Source: Morchella semilibera
Lineage: Eukaryota > Ascomycota > Pezizomycetes > Pezizales > Morchellaceae
DNA: 64,000 nucleotides
Assembly: GCA_009192285.1 (NCBI GenBank)
Contig: CM018603.1
Location: 2,348,588-2,412,587, forward strand
Direction: 5' to 3'
Part shown: positions 18,910 through 32,351 of the stretch, piece by piece
Position numbering within the stretch: the stretch's first letter is position 1
How the letters are laid out: the number at the start of each line of letters is the position of its first letter
Made by a program: the position numbers and the translations under genes
The notes under the pieces: model-generated
What the model saw: only the letters and a program-made list of their open reading frames with translations
What the model was told of the DNA's origin: nothing
Databases searched by the model: none

Positions 18910-20530
18910 CTAACTTGCCAATTCCTCGAGTATACGGCTCCTGAGGTTGGAGTACGCCTTTACACCCGCTTCATCCCCAGGCTCATGAGCCCCGTACTGT
19001 ATCGCCCAGGTTTCTAGGGATTGTGTACTTAGTCCAAGCTCTGGTGGGTCTTCAAGATGTACCTGCTCGTCTCCCGCATCACCCGGGGCAGGGAGCCTTT
19101 CGGATGCGTAGTTCACATCATCATCATCTGGAAACATGGGTGCGGACCCCTGGCTTGCCCAACCATCGTTCCACATCCGGATTGGTGTCTTGGAGCCGGC
19201 AGTCCTGACAGGGTGGTAATCCCAGTAAGAGCAGAATGAGTCCAGAGCCTGTTGTATTCGCCATTGAAACACCTTGGTAAGGCAATATCCATCAACTAAC
19301 CAATCCTCGTGGCCTCGATGAGATAGGATTCCACAAGCCTCCATTTGTTGAAAGAGGGCTCGGAAACGATGGCCCACCTTGATACCGTGATCGTACCAGA
19401 GACGCTCGATACGTGTATTTTGGGTCGATTTGCCTGTTAAGGCAGGGCGCGCACTCTCGGGGTGTAGACGCATCATTTCTTCGACGACGAGAACATTCTC
19501 CCCGCCTTTATCGCAACGTGTCTTTTTGGGAATGCCAAACTTAAGAATAGCCTCCCTGAAGCATTCTGTTGGTAGTGAATTCGTTAGGTTTTGAGGCACC
19601 AGGAGGCGGGGTCAAGAGTTGGGAGTTGGGAGATGGAGTTAAACCACCATGTACATACCTAATACAGTTTGCGCGTAATTGTTAGTCCTAACCTGGAGCC
19701 ACATTATCCTTCGGGAGAAACCATCTATCGCGCCGTGAGTGATAAAGCCCCACCGGATCAGCTTATGGTGCCCATCAAAGTGCCACACACAATTCGGGCC
19801 AGGGACAAAGTAGGGGATACGGATTGGCAGTTGGCGAACGCGGGTTTGGATTCTCCTTGTGGGGTCAATCCGTAAAAGACTTTCACGAATGCGATTTTCG
19901 GTAACGCTTATCCCTTGCGATCTGATACTGGATACCACAGCCCGATATCCCGAGGAAGGATGCTCTTCAAGAACAGAAAACGCAAGATCATCAATTTCAT
20001 CGTCCGTGAAGGTTTGTCGGTGGAGTTGCTTGGCCTCCGCTCGGCGTCTGTACAGAGTTGACCGGGAGAAGTTGGACTCCTTAACAACCTCATTCAGACG
20101 ATATCCCTGATTGATATTTTCCAGGACATCAGGAAGGTTAATGATGATACGCGGCCTGCCCGGCAGAACCTACAATCGGGGTGCTCTGGACGGCCAACAC
20201 AGGATTTGAGGCTTGCGAGATCGCGACTCTCGCAGAGGAAAGTCGCGCGTGTAGAGATGCAGCGTGGTTTCTCCATGACGCGAGTGATTCGGGGCTGACG
20301 GAATCAGCAAGGCTTGCCAGCTGCGAGATGATGTCCTCTAATCGGGACTTCTGAACATCGATTTGTGATTCCGTGTAGAACGTAGCTTCTGCAAGGAATA
20401 TCTCGACCTGCAGAAAGAGAGACTCAACCAAGCTCCAAAACGAGGCCCACCTAGAAAGTGGCAGACTTGTTGACAAAACGACCGAGTGAACGGAAGAACT
20501 GATGTCCGGGTAAGGGCCAATGGGGTTCAC
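18910..20530 (-). mobile_element. DDE integrase-core gene of a transposon-like element
   Basis: The minus strand encodes, in order, a Ser/Ala-rich helical N-terminal part, a helix-turn-helix-like stretch (NEVVKESNFSRSTLYRRR), and an integrase core: VWHFDGHHKLIRWGF with the first acidic residue, AIDGFSRRIMWL, then FGIPKKTRCDKGGENV with the second, and NTRIERLWYD. A clean 93-nt intron (19658-19566; GTATGT donor, CCTAACG branch, CAACAG acceptor) separates the two core parts, as spliced members of this family have. From memory, WH-x-DGHHK and R-x-DKGGEN mark a family of eukaryotic integrase-core proteins common in mushrooms and in fish and coral genomes; I do not assign it to LTR elements. It looks close to whole. 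No terminal repeats were found. Confidence 0.7.
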
Positions 20531-20865
20531 GGTAACCCAGCCCAGTCGGGAGTGGCCTATTGGAATTCGGGGATGGTGGGTGGGATTGACCGAGAGTATG
20601 GGAGGTGGTGAGGTTTGTTAGTGGGGTTAGGTTTGATCTCGTAGTCGTCGGAGATGTGTTAACCAAAAAGAAAAAAAGGTTTTAGATTTAGAAAGAAAAA
20701 AAAAATACACGGAGCATAAAAAACGTCGAAAAAAAACGATTATGCCTTAGTTCCGAAACCTCAGGATCGCCGTTTGAAACAATTTTTTGATGTTGGAAAC
20801 CCCCCCCTTTATGTATAACAAGTGTTGGGGTTGCCCACCCACTGCATGGGGTCCTTTTTTTCGCA

Positions 20866-21137
20866 ATGGATGAAAAGTCGACCAACTACGGCCGGAATCA
20901 TCCTCGCTTTCGCAATGTACCCTTCTACGATGCTACTAAGCCTGACGATACTCTCGGTGGATTCATCCAAAACGGGTCCGTTACAGAATCAAGTTTCCTC
21001 CAGATACTCAGGATCATTCTTGTCACGGAGGCTCTGGTGCGTGTTGGTCGATGAGCGACAACTCTTTGCAGCCCAGGGCATACAATATATACTACGATGC
21101 CATGTGCTCACTTGTTAAGATGTGTCATGGTTAGATA
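20866..21137 (+). pseudogene. Gene remnant, unrecognised fungal family
   Basis: A 62-codon frame from an ATG at 20866 (MDEKSTNYGRNHPRF, DDTLGGFIQNGSVTESSFL, IILVTEAL) looks like real protein. A neighbouring frame goes on with WSMSDNSLQPRAYNIYYD to a stop near 21137. The LQP-x-x-Y-x-IY words recall a fungal HNH-nuclease-type domain but this is a weak resemblance. A frame change between the parts suggests a decayed gene or an unseen intron. Confidence 0.35.
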
Positions 21138-23025
21138 AATTATGGGACAGACAGGCCCGATTAGCGCCAGTGACGAACCGTGGGCGCAACGCATTATGTC
21201 GTTAATCGGGAGGATGCATTTCGTGAGGTAATCCGTGTTATATCCGGAGTGGTAACCACCCTATATAGAGCTTTGGAGCAGCTCATATCCTTCCCTTGGA
21301 GAAAGAGAGTTCACTTCAGAGTGGACTCCTTTTAAGGGAGTATGTCTATTCATTGTTTGATCAATATTTGGTCTCAGTGACTCCGGATGTGAATTAAATT
21401 TCTGGGGCTCCGGAGGAAAAGTTTGAGATGGAGCTGGAAGTTAGATTGCTGAATGTACTAGTACGTAGGTTTTAACCTTTAATGGTAATCTATTGCTACA
21501 TGTGTTCTGTTATATTTCTTGGGGGGGGGGGGGGGGGCGCTAGCCCATTATATGCCAGCAGGGAGCGAAGCGACGTTTGTAAATGCATGCAAGTACTTAA
21601 GTTAGCAGTTGATGCTTTTCTTAAGTAGATTACTACCGGTAGTGGCTGGTTTGAAAGACCCGGGATGGAGTGAACGGTGAGCATGATGAGGCGTTCGCGG
21701 GGCTGGGAACGCCTATTTAGGTAAAAACTACCTTGTTTAGGTTTAGGCCCAATAATTTATGTAGATACATGTGGTGTCACTCACCTTTTCTTCATCTTCG
21801 GTACAACTACATACAAGTACCACAACGCAACAACAGAGACAGCATTCAGTGGTGGGTTTCTTTCGGGGGGTTTCTGGCGTGGTGCTTTTGAGGTGATGGT
21901 TGACTGTTTTAGCATGGCTGAGCTACGTTTCAACAACCCCTATGGCGAATTCATCTGCCGGATTGGCAAATACTACAAACGGGCTCACAGATACGGCCAC
22001 TGAAATGAAGAGAGTCTAAAATATCAATATGGCAGCCCAACTCAACGCAACGCAATCCAAGTGCAGATGCAACGGATGGAAGAAAACATACTCCGGGCTT
22101 GGGCATTCGTATATATAGACATACATGTACATTCATTGTACTATCTTTAGAGAATGAGACTCAGTGCTGAAATTGAGACAGTCAGAGGAACAGCTTTCCC
22201 CGATTGCTTAATTCCAAGATTATGGACAAAAATACGCCATTAAATCCATTGTATGGTAGAGACCAACAACTGATTCCAAATTTTCCGCCAACGAGTGCCC
22301 GTATTCATGCTTTGAATGGCAAGTAAGCTCTAACCCTCCAGAAAGAAACCTCCTACCTACAAGTACTAATTCCAATATCTTTATTAGCTGCAACTATCAA
22401 CCAGCTTCTGTTGGCTTTAGATTTGCCGGTGAGCGGTGGAATTGTGAAAAAAAGGAATAGGTTTCGTCAGGAAATTGGGTTAACTGTATTGTGATCACAA
22501 TTTCGTGGCACCCAGTTTTCAGTATTAGGGGAAGGGAGGAAAAACCCGGGGAGCTCGGATTACTAACGGTAGTGGCTGGGTTGAGACACATTGTGGCTTG
22601 TTAAAGTAGGTGCTCCCCCCTTCGTAGTGACACTAAATCTGGCGAAAGTGAACCATGGCCCGGACGAGCACAATTCCGTGTGTGTGGTATTTAATGTTCA
22701 CAGGGATTATGTAGCGTGCCCAATGAGGTGGCTCGTAGTTAGATGCTGCCGCGTTAATAATAGAGTGCCTGCAGCAATTTACTAACTGCTCTACTGATTT
22801 AAAATGGATAATATTAGATTCACATTGATCCTCTGCAGCTAGTGTAACTATAATCGTGCTATCTAGAACTTGGCTAGAAATATTTTATAATCCACCATAA
22901 ATTGCACCTACATGTGGTTAATGTAGGCGCGGTCATAAAGCAATTATTTTTTACAAAAGCTCATCAGTCATGAAAAAGAAAAGAAACAAAGATTATGAAA
23001 ATGAGAGTGAATGACAACCGCCCAA
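21138..23025. other. No gene seen
   Basis: Contains a 17-base G run at 21521-21537 and the first TACATGTA octamer at about 22122. A TACTACCGGTAGTGGCTGG-like word occurs twice (about 21628 and 22560). Short open frames lack support. Confidence 0.5.
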
Positions 23026-26000
23026 TTACTGTTTATACCTCTCCTGTTTCGGTCTAAACCCGACACCATACCACTTTGTCTTCAGCAGTAAAGAACTACA
23101 CACCACACTAACACTACTCAACGCCATCGCCAGCGCTGCCCAAACCGGACCCAATCTCACACCTCCCGCAGGATACAGGACCCCCGCTGCTATTGGGAGT
23201 GCACAAAGATTATAGACGCAGGCCCATAAGAAGTTGAACTTGACCCGCCTGAACACGGTTCTTGAGAGTTCGGTCAGAGTCAACAGGCTGCGCAAGTCTG
23301 AGGACACAAGGATGAATTTCGCACTGCCAATGGCTACGTCAGAGCCCGAGCCAATCGCAATACCAACATCTGCGACGGTTAGGGCGGGAGCATCATTGAT
23401 CCCGTCTCCTACCATGGCGATGATAGCGCGGTGAGGCTTCGAGGACCTCTTCTTGCGATGGGTCATTTGATACAAACGGGACGGCGGTCGTTTTCGAGCG
23501 TTCTTCTGGAGGTGAAGAATCTTATCTGCCTAGGGAGGGAGAAGAATGTTAGTTATGCTTCAGGGAATATTTTGGTGGTAAAAGGGAATACCTTTTCTGT
23601 TGGAAGGACTCCGGCGATAACATTTTGTGCTGGAATTCCAACCATTGTAGCAACAGCAACAGCAGTCTTTGGATTATCACCAGAAATCATCCAGACGCCA
23701 ACCCCGCTCTCCTGAAGGCGTTGGATCACCTCAGGTGCTTCAGGGCGAATGGGGTCAGTTGCGGAGTATAGAGCCATAAGCTCGAATTTTTCATCATATC
23801 TTATCGCAAGAAGTACAACGCTCTTGCCGGCCATCTTCCACGAGTTCAAGTCTGGATTATGTTGCTCTAAACCTAGGACGCCATACTCCTCCATGAAGCG
23901 CTCATTGCCAATGATAGCCTCAAGGATCTCACCATCCGTGAACTTGAAAAACCCGTGCAGCCCCCGGCCTGGAACCTCTTCTATCTCTGTCGGGTCAAGA
24001 CGAATTTGCTCCTTCAACTCGCAGTGCGTAACTACAGCTCGAGCAAGTGGGTGTGCTGAACCCTCTTCTAGCCTTTGGGAGACGGTGTAGATGAGCTTTA
24101 TGGTCTCAGTGTTTCGGGTGAGCAGCTTCTCGTCTGTGACCTTTGGTTTGCCCCCTTGAGTCAGAGTACCAGTCTTGTCAAAAACAATACAATCGAGCCC
24201 AGAAGCCTCCTGAAAAGCCTCTCCGCCTCCTTTCACCAGGATACCGTATCTTGCGGCCAACCCAGAACCAACGAATAACGCAGTTGGGGCAGCAAGGCCA
24301 ATACCACAAGGGCATGCAATAACGAAGACAGCAATAGCAAATCCAAGAGACCAAACTGGCCATCCGCCCTGATCTTGATCAAGATAGCTGTCAGGAAGTT
24401 TTCCAGACATCCCCAAACCCAACCAGGTAAGCCAGGTGACAATGGCCAAAAGGGTTACGACGGGAACAAAATAGCCAGTGATCATATCTGAAACACGCTC
24501 AATTGGTGCACGGCGGGTCTGGCCTTCACGGACAACTTTGACAATCTGATCCAGCATGGAGTCACCACCAACCCTTTCGACACGAACGTTGATAACTTGA
24601 CCCTGATTTATAGTTCCAATGAATACCGAGTCCCCTTCAGACTTATGTACCAGGCTTGATTCGCCCGTTAGAGAAGATTCATCGAACTGAGACTGGCCGG
24701 AAACGACAATTCCATCAGCAGGAGGTGAGGAACCGCGGACGACACTGATAACGTCGCCAACTTCGAGAAGGTCGGTATCGATCTTTCGGGTTTTCCAGGG
24801 CCGATTATCGGGATAGTCTGCGTTACTAGGGTCCTTTTCTCCAATTGGGCTATTGATGCCATAGAGAAATGAAGAATCGACGCCCACGTCTTCATCATTG
24901 GCATGAACCACAAGTAGCGCTTCAGTAGGGCGAAGGTTCCCCAGTAGGCTCACCGCATCGGCAGTCTTACTTTTGCTATAAGCCTCTAGAAAGCGCCCTA
25001 TAAGATAGAAACATGATTAGAAGCCTTACAAAACAAATGACACCTATAAGAATGGTGACGTACCCATCAATAAGAACATGGTCAGCAATACTGTCGAGTC
25101 AAAGTAAGTAGTAATATGATCAATCCTCAACTGCATATCAACCATACCCACCCCTTCAATCTCTATGTGTATTAGCTGTGGCTTTGGCTTCGCTGCTGAC
25201 ATTGCCAATAGCGCAACACTGGCAAAGTAGGAGATGGAGACACCCAGCGAGATCAACAGGTTCATACTACCGAACCTATAGAACCTCCGTAGCATGGGAA
25301 CGTTACTCCCCGCCCTCCAAAGAGCTCTAATTTCGCGGAATGCTCTTCGGTGAAATACGTCCGCAACCCAAAACATGACCGGAGTACTCAATATAAACAA
25401 AGCCCACTCAACCCTGGTAGCTTGGCCTGCCCACATCGGCTCTTCAATGTAAAGACGAGTTTTGTTATCTTTAGGGACTAGCGTCATGAAAACAATCCCG
25501 AGAATAAATGTTGGGATGGCAATGATTATGCAAAGGATTAAACGTATTAGGATTCGTCTGCGTTCCCGGAGTTGCAGCTTTCTTGATCGCTCTTCCATCG
25601 TAGGGGAATGATAGACTGAGACATTAAAATTAGGTGAAGCTGAGGATACTTCTGCAATGATATGGCGTAACGTGAGACTTGGCGCATGGGGGTAATACTT
25701 GAGACGAATGATTGGGGACTCTAAAGTAAGAGGCTTCTCGACGACCAACTCCGGAAATGCGGATTCAAGTGCATCAATGACCTTTTTAGGGCAATGTTCA
25801 CAGAACATTCCATCCACTCTCAAATCTACCTCCCTCATAACCTCAATCCTATTCAAGCCTGCTTCCTCATTCTTGGGTTCTAGGGGTTTGAGGGCCTCTA
25901 GAGCACTCTCAAATCCAGCATCTTCAACCTCGTTAACAATTCTGTCAGTGCCAGTTTTAGCACCCCCGCTAGCAGTGGCGTCAAAGACAATAGTCCCACT

Positions 26001-26873
26001 GCCGCCCATGAGGTTCACACTAGCGGATTTAACAAATGCTAACCCCCCGAGGATCTCTGTAACAGAATTGGAACATGATGCGCAAGTCATCCCACCAATC
26101 GAGATAGTAGCTTCGTAAAGGCCCTCATCCTGTACAGACAAATGCGTCGCTGAAGTAGGATGTAGTCTTGAGACTTGAGATGCTGTGAATTCGGAATCTG
26201 TAGGAGAGCTTTGTGGTGATGAGGAGTCCGAGAAGCTATCCGATGAAGTGATGGTATAGTCCGACTTGCGAGCTCCAGGTGATTTCTTTTCTTGTATTTG
26301 TGCCTCGTTCCTACAAAGCTCGCAATTTTCCAGATGTTTCAATCCTCCGTTGTTCTTTTTGCCCTTGGAATTGCTCCTAGTAACAGCTTCCCTGAATCGT
26401 TCTGCAATATCTTCCAGACCTGACTCGGGCTCTTGAAATGTCATAACTCTACCATCTACTGGATCACCCCTCCCGTATCCCTCTGCACCCATAACTCTAA
26501 CACTATCAACCTCAAACTCTGCTTCGACCAGGACCCGTATTATCTCTCTGGGGTGAAGAGAATGACTGTGGGCTACTGTAACGCTATGGTCAAGGATATT
26601 GGTCGAAATTCTGTAAGGGGCCGGCGCAAGGCGAGAAAGAAGCTCATTGATGGTCTGACTGCATGTCGGGCAGTGGAGATTTGATATAAGGAGATTCGTG
26701 GTAACATGAGGAGGTACTGGCGGGGACCTTCCATAGGATTGGATCCGCAGTATTGGTGTGATGCTTGTACTTGTGTTTGATATCGTAGATATCCGCTTCG
26801 GGGGTGGTGAAAGTGTTGATTTGGGAGTGGGGGTGGGAGATGGGACAGGCTTTCTAGGTGGTGGTGAATGCAT
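23026..26873 (-). CDS. CCC2: Copper-transporting P1B-type ATPase, 1239 aa
   Basis: Exons 26873-25064, 24997-23592 and 23529-23026; introns of 66 nt (GTACGT...TTATAG) and 62 nt (GTATTC, CATAACTAAC, CCCTAG), phases consistent. The family pumps Cu(I) across the late-Golgi membrane to load secreted cuproenzymes. Visible: Pro/Ser-rich N-terminus, three metal-binding domains with CPTC (68-71), CASC in GMTCASC (264-267) and CEHC (358-361), membrane segments from about 441, TGES (714-717), the intramembrane CPC (832-834), DKTGT phosphorylation site (877-881), SAHP (918-920 region) and GDGINDAP (1113-1120), followed by the last membrane pair. All catalytic motifs are intact. The linker between the first and second metal-binding domains is long and Ser-rich. 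A divalent zinc/cadmium pump is unlikely given CPC with the CASC domains. Confidence 0.95.
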
Positions 26874-29800
26874 GGTTTTGCCGCAACTGAGCTCAGATGG
26901 ATGAAGTCTTATTAAAAAAAAATTATATATTGAGAGAGGAAATAAACTTTGAAAGGTTTGACGGATTATAATGTGGGGAGATAGGATACTGGCCGAAAAG
27001 CTAGGTCTCTTAGCTCATTATATACCACTACCAACAAAGGAAACCTGTCGGGGTTAAATTGCGTAGAATTCTGATCACTGGGGTGACCGACTCCAGATAC
27101 ACTTATGCAGACATGATATTCAATATACGTGCCACAACTCCATTCATCTCTCGGGGGTCATGTATGCAAAAGCTACTGTCACCTAAACGGGCAAAAAGTG
27201 CTCTGTCCGGTAGAATCCACTGCACTCTGGAATCAACGGGACTTGCCACCTCTTCTTAGCAGTTCTCGGGTAGAAAATTGTAACTGTAACTGTTCCTGCA
27301 GCTTCATCCGCACTATTGCGGGGTTATTGCTTGTCCAATCGTGCCCAGTGTTAAAACTTGCTTATATGGATGGAGCTACACGATATCTCGGTAAAGGCAC
27401 GCTAGCGAATTGTGCGTGAACTAACTCCCCGCCCCCCACCTCCCGCTGGCACCCGCAACATACATGTATCCTCCCTCCTCCTGACATGCTGGTTGTCATA
27501 TTGATTTGCCAAAGACGGCGCATATGGACGAGGTGAAGTGACTCTTGAGTTGTCCATGATGCCTCATGATGATTCGATTCGAGGTTCAACACCGGCGACT
27601 AACTATAACCTAAAGCTATGGATGGCAAATTCAATGTTCAAATGGCGAGACGGTCCTCTCACCGTTTTTGTACGATGCCGTCAGTACATGCAGTATAGAT
27701 AATAGTGGATCATCGCCTATCGATCAGCATAAGTTACAGGGATCACTTTTATCTTTTTCTACGCGAAAAGAACGCGCATGCGGCTACATTACTATCTTGG
27801 CACCCGTTCCGCTAAAAACCGAACTATGTACCTACCTACCTACAACCTCCAAGTCCCGACGACTATGGGTACTGTAATTACCGACCAACGATACCTTGGC
27901 ATATCTCTTATGATACTCTTCATTGCCTACCTGGAGATAGCAAAAAAGTTAACAACGTAAGGCCTACCAAATGATCCCAAAAAAATGTGTTTCTAGATGT
28001 TTCTAACAGCATGGTATGAAAGGCAGCCTCTAGGTGATCCGAGGTCATATGCCAAAGTGCCGAGCCAGGGAGTAGGGCCGAAAACTCCACACACATCATC
28101 GAGGTTCAGGGGGCTTTCTTCAAGAGAATCGAAATCTAGGGGTGTGCTGCGCCTATGATAACACGGACAAGGAAAGATCGTTCAAAGCTTCTCAGGAATT
28201 ATCTATGATCTACATGCACATGGTGGATTAGAAATACACTTTGAAAACAGTCAGATTACGAAACGAATACCAGAGGCCACGTACCAAACGACAAACCCTT
28301 ATGACTCTTGGTACATACTCCGTACCATAACTTGCCTGGGTATCAGTAACCTCCGTCACTATTGGCACCCGCAAACATGCTAGGCTCAGCGCACAGCCTC
28401 ATTTATTTCGTGCTAAATCTTATATTTCCTGAGATTTATGCGAGGAAAACAGGTGCATAAACATAAGACTCTAGTTCTACAAAACTGTCACCCTGGAATA
28501 ACTACGAGCGCTTAAACCTTATACTATCATGGACTTCGTGAGTAGGTACCTACAAACAGCGCACGAACTGTTCGGGAATCTACACTAAGCAAACTTTATT
28601 GTCACTGTATCTTATTGGCCATTAATTCATCACTGATATTGTTTTACCGATAATATCTTAACACGGAGAAGAACTCCTTGAGCACCTGTCCCCGGCTGTA
28701 ATACGTTCCGTGAGGTTGCAACTAACAATGATATTTCTAATCCCTGTCTATATAAACTAAACATCATCCTACACTCGCTAGAAGATCTCGACATTCCGCT
28801 TCAGCTTTGGATACTGGTTGTGTAGCCTGAAACATTAGGCCCGGGAATACCTTCTTCGCGTAAACACCTATAACAACCATTTGGTACCTCGCTGGCATTT
28901 CCACCACTCCATTTCACGTGTAAAAATCGAAATGTGCCAACACGGGTACCTGGCGGTGTGGAGCCAATGATTGGTGACGATTTTATCTGCAGGTCGATTT
29001 GAAGAAGACATGGAATACACATACCCCTACCATATTCTGCTTCTACATTTTCCGACACGTCGTCTCTTTCCGCCAGCTGTATGTCCTCCAAGTAAACACG
29101 TCTCAATACCTTCGCCAAGGGGGCCTCACTCTGCAGGAAACAAGTTTCAAAGTTCATGTCTCAATGAGTCTACCAAAATATGCACTCTCCTGCATTTCAA
29201 CACCTTTTTACAGAGAATTTTGGGTAACGAGGACGTACAAGCTTTTTCGTGAAACAAGCAAATGGGTTCCCCTCTTCCCCTGCGTACTTCGACGTCAAAT
29301 AGGAGAGACGTGTTAAGGAGGTTGAAATAAATCTTCTGTATCAGACAGAGCCTGGGAACTTGATACTTCGAAGGTGTCCGTCTGCACTATACCCACATGA
29401 AGACTCGTTGGTTTCAGAGCTCGTGTTGGTGTCGCAAGGAGATACTTATGACGATTACAGTTCTTCTTTGTTTTTTTATACTCCTGCATTCTTTCAAATG
29501 CTACCAATAGTATTCCGCGAGATCACATCAATGGATCATCGGACGATAGTATTGACGGGTTCATCCGGATCAGTGGGGTAATAAGTCTGACAGGATACAT
29601 ACGGCTTAGCGTGACTAGAGCATCGCTGTGAGACGTGCCAAGATTGCCAAGAGAATCGAGTGATTTACCATGATCCCTCTTGTCTCTGTGGAGCCTCTAG
29701 GGAGATAAATACATGTAGACAGCACTCGAAACCACTATGGTCAAGGATAGGGTTCCACAGAATTTATTTTACTGCGCACCATAAACATACCTTATCATTT

Positions 29801-30753
29801 GTGAAAGCCAGTAGACGATTACTGAGTATTTTTCAGCATGGTGCAGTACAGGTGAGTACAGAAACCTCCATTTCGATCCCAGCCAAGAATCACTCACACG
29901 CGCGTTGCACGATCTGAAGAAGCTTTCCCTGCTCAATACGAGGTATATGTCAGGTCATATATGCATCTCTTATACTCAGGATTGAAACAAGGCCGTTTTA
30001 GGCAGCGCATCGTGCTTGGCCCAAAACATAGACGCCAAGATCGATCCAGAGCGCGAGTACACGGCCTGTTTCTGATTGAGATCGTGAACTGCGAATGGAT
30101 ATCTATGCAGATAGAAAGTGTGCGGATCAAAACCTCGATGACGCTTCAGCTAAGACAATGAGTGCACGAGATACCACCGTCACACGCCTTAAGCGAGTCC
30201 AGCCGAGACACTTGAGGTCGAACAACTTGTTCTTGTGTTCTTTGGGCAGCTAGGCATCACTTGGCAATTATCAGGATGGGATTCATAAAAGCCTCTTGGA
30301 TAACTTAGGGTGTAATCCTAATAAGGTCTAGGCCTAAGGAGCCTAGAGAGATCTAGACGGTGTAGTTTCGAGCCCTAATACGAGGATCCAGTTTCAAGTC
30401 CCCCGAGTGATAAACTATGTTCCACGGGTTTAACAACTAGCGAATTACCTACCGAAGGTAAATTTGAGGTGAGTTTGACAATCTAAGTGCACAATCTAGG
30501 AGAATTTGTGCGGTATCGGATCCCACTCGGACAGGTTTTATACTTAGGATTACACAACCTCTACGCATAAAGTTTTAATTCACAAAATACGTGATAATAT
30601 CAGTAAAGTTTAAGGTTACTGCAGCTGCTAGCTTCAGGTAATCTCCATGCGCCAAGTATGTAGGCGAATAAAGCCTCTACACAGGTATCCAAGGACGTAC
30701 AATACAGGCCAAAAAATAACATTCGCACTCTTTCCATTCTAGTGTCCAATCCG
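26874..30753. other. No gene seen; long intergenic region
   Basis: Should contain the ATPase promoter at its left end and the CoA-transferase 3' end at its right. TACATGTA occurs near 27462 and 29710. A 118-codon minus frame at 28801-29157 was considered and not accepted. Nothing else is supported. Confidence 0.5.
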
Positions 30754-32351
30754 TTACTCTACAGCCTTCACTACCCCCTCAGCGACTAATCCATCAATTT
30801 CGGCCCTTGAAATTCCTAGCTCTGTAAGAACTTCTAATGTGTGTTGTCCTAGTCCTGGGGGAGCACTTCTAATACTTGGTTTGGCCTCACTATACTTCAC
30901 CGGAGAGGCCACAAGTTTGATGTTTCCACACAATGAATGCTCCACCTCCTGGACCATGTTTCTTGCTAACACATGGGGATGTGACAACGTCGCTTGAATA
31001 TCATTGATGGCTGCGTACGGAACCCCGCTGCCGTCAAAGATTTCTAGCCACTCCTTCGTCGTCTTCTTCTTCGTCTCAGCGGCAATCATGGGTATCAACA
31101 CATGCCGGTTGATGACACGGAGATCGTTCGTCGCGAAGCGCGGATCAGATATCCAGTCACGTTGGTTGATCCTTTCACACAGTACCGCGTAAAGCTTGTC
31201 ATTCCCACCGCCAAGGATAATATTTCCGTCTGCGGTAGGAAATGACTCGTAGGGGACAATGCTTGGATGGGCAGTTCCATGTCTGCCATTATCCGGCTCA
31301 CCAGATATCAACGCCGAGCTAGCAATATTCGTTAATGTTGCGACCTGACAGTCACTCAGCGCAACATCTATCTGCTGACCCCTGCCTGTGCGTCCCCTCG
31401 CGATCAAAGCAGCCATGATACTGTTGGAGCAGTATAGTCCTGTGGTAAGGTCTGTGACTGCAACACCAACTTTAACGGGTGGGCGGTCAGCCTCCCCAGT
31501 GATATGCATCAGTCCCATTTCAGCCTCCACAATCACATCATAGCCTGCACGATTTCTGTATGGGCCTGTTTGACCATATCCAGTGATGCTGGCGTAGATG
31601 AGACCCGGGTTGATTTTTGAGAGAGTGGCATAGTCAAGGCCGTACTTTGAAAGGGTTCCTGGAAGATAATTTTCCACAAGAACGTCCGATTTGGCAACGA
31701 GATCATGGAGAATACGTTGACCATTTGAGTGCTTGAAAGAAAGAGCAAGAGATTTTTTGTTGCTTGCACGGAAGTTAGTGAAAGTCAGAGGTAGGGTGTC
31801 GAGTGAGAGATCGTGATTTTAGGAAGATATTAATTACCGGTTTGCCTATATTCATGGAAAGAATTCATTAATATATGGATAAAAGGAGTGAAATGGAAAG
31901 GGTACTACACACAGCCAAGAAGTATGCACTTTCTCCAGGGCCTTTGCCCGAGAGAGGTTTAGCGTAGGGAGGGCCCCATGCTCTTGTATCATCACCACGC
32001 ACAGGATGCTCGACCTTGATGACCTCGGCCCTGATTGATAGCAAGAAACCCATTAGAAATTGGCTTAATATATACGGGGGGGGATCAACAAACCCCAAGT
32101 CGCCAAGAATCTGCGTGCAGTACGGCTACTCCATCAAAAACGCGACAATCAATTAGCCCACCACCGATGAATCAATTGGAGAGTGAACTTACACCAGCAA
32201 GAACTCGGGTCAGATCTAGTACGCGGATACCCGCGAGGGGGTACTTGGCTGGGTCCATCTCGGACGAATACCACCGGCGATGGTGCAGGACTTGGGCGGG
32301 TGCACAGCAGCTGATGCGGTGACATGATCGGAAGGTGGCAAGAAGTGACAT
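30754..32351 (-). CDS. Class III CoA-transferase (SUGCT-like), 441 aa, with an 8-nt microexon
   Basis: Five exons: 32351-32193, 32125-32094 (32 nt), 32030-31913, 31845-31838 (8 nt) and 31762-30754; introns of 67, 63, 67 and 75 nt. Total 1326 nt, all phases agree. Family signatures: LDLTRVLAGPYCTQILGDLG across exons 1-2, AEVIKVEHP, DDTRAWGPP, SAYFLA then ANRNKKSLAL built across the microexon, NYLPGTL, and VAVTDLTTGLY with the likely catalytic Asp. The best relatives by memory are succinate-hydroxymethylglutarate CoA-transferases (glutarate and lysine breakdown). The N-terminus is rich in Arg and Ser with HHRRWYSSEM, a probable mitochondrial presequence. Formyl- or oxalate-type CoA-transferase activity cannot be excluded. 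Confidence 0.9.

Noticed and set aside
8900-20860. Long terminal inverted repeats for the island
   Set aside because: I compared the left flank (8900-9050) with the inverse of the right flank (20700-20880) by eye and found no match.
28801-29157. 118-codon minus-strand open frame
   Set aside because: No domain, no good start context, and no splice-linked continuation on either side.
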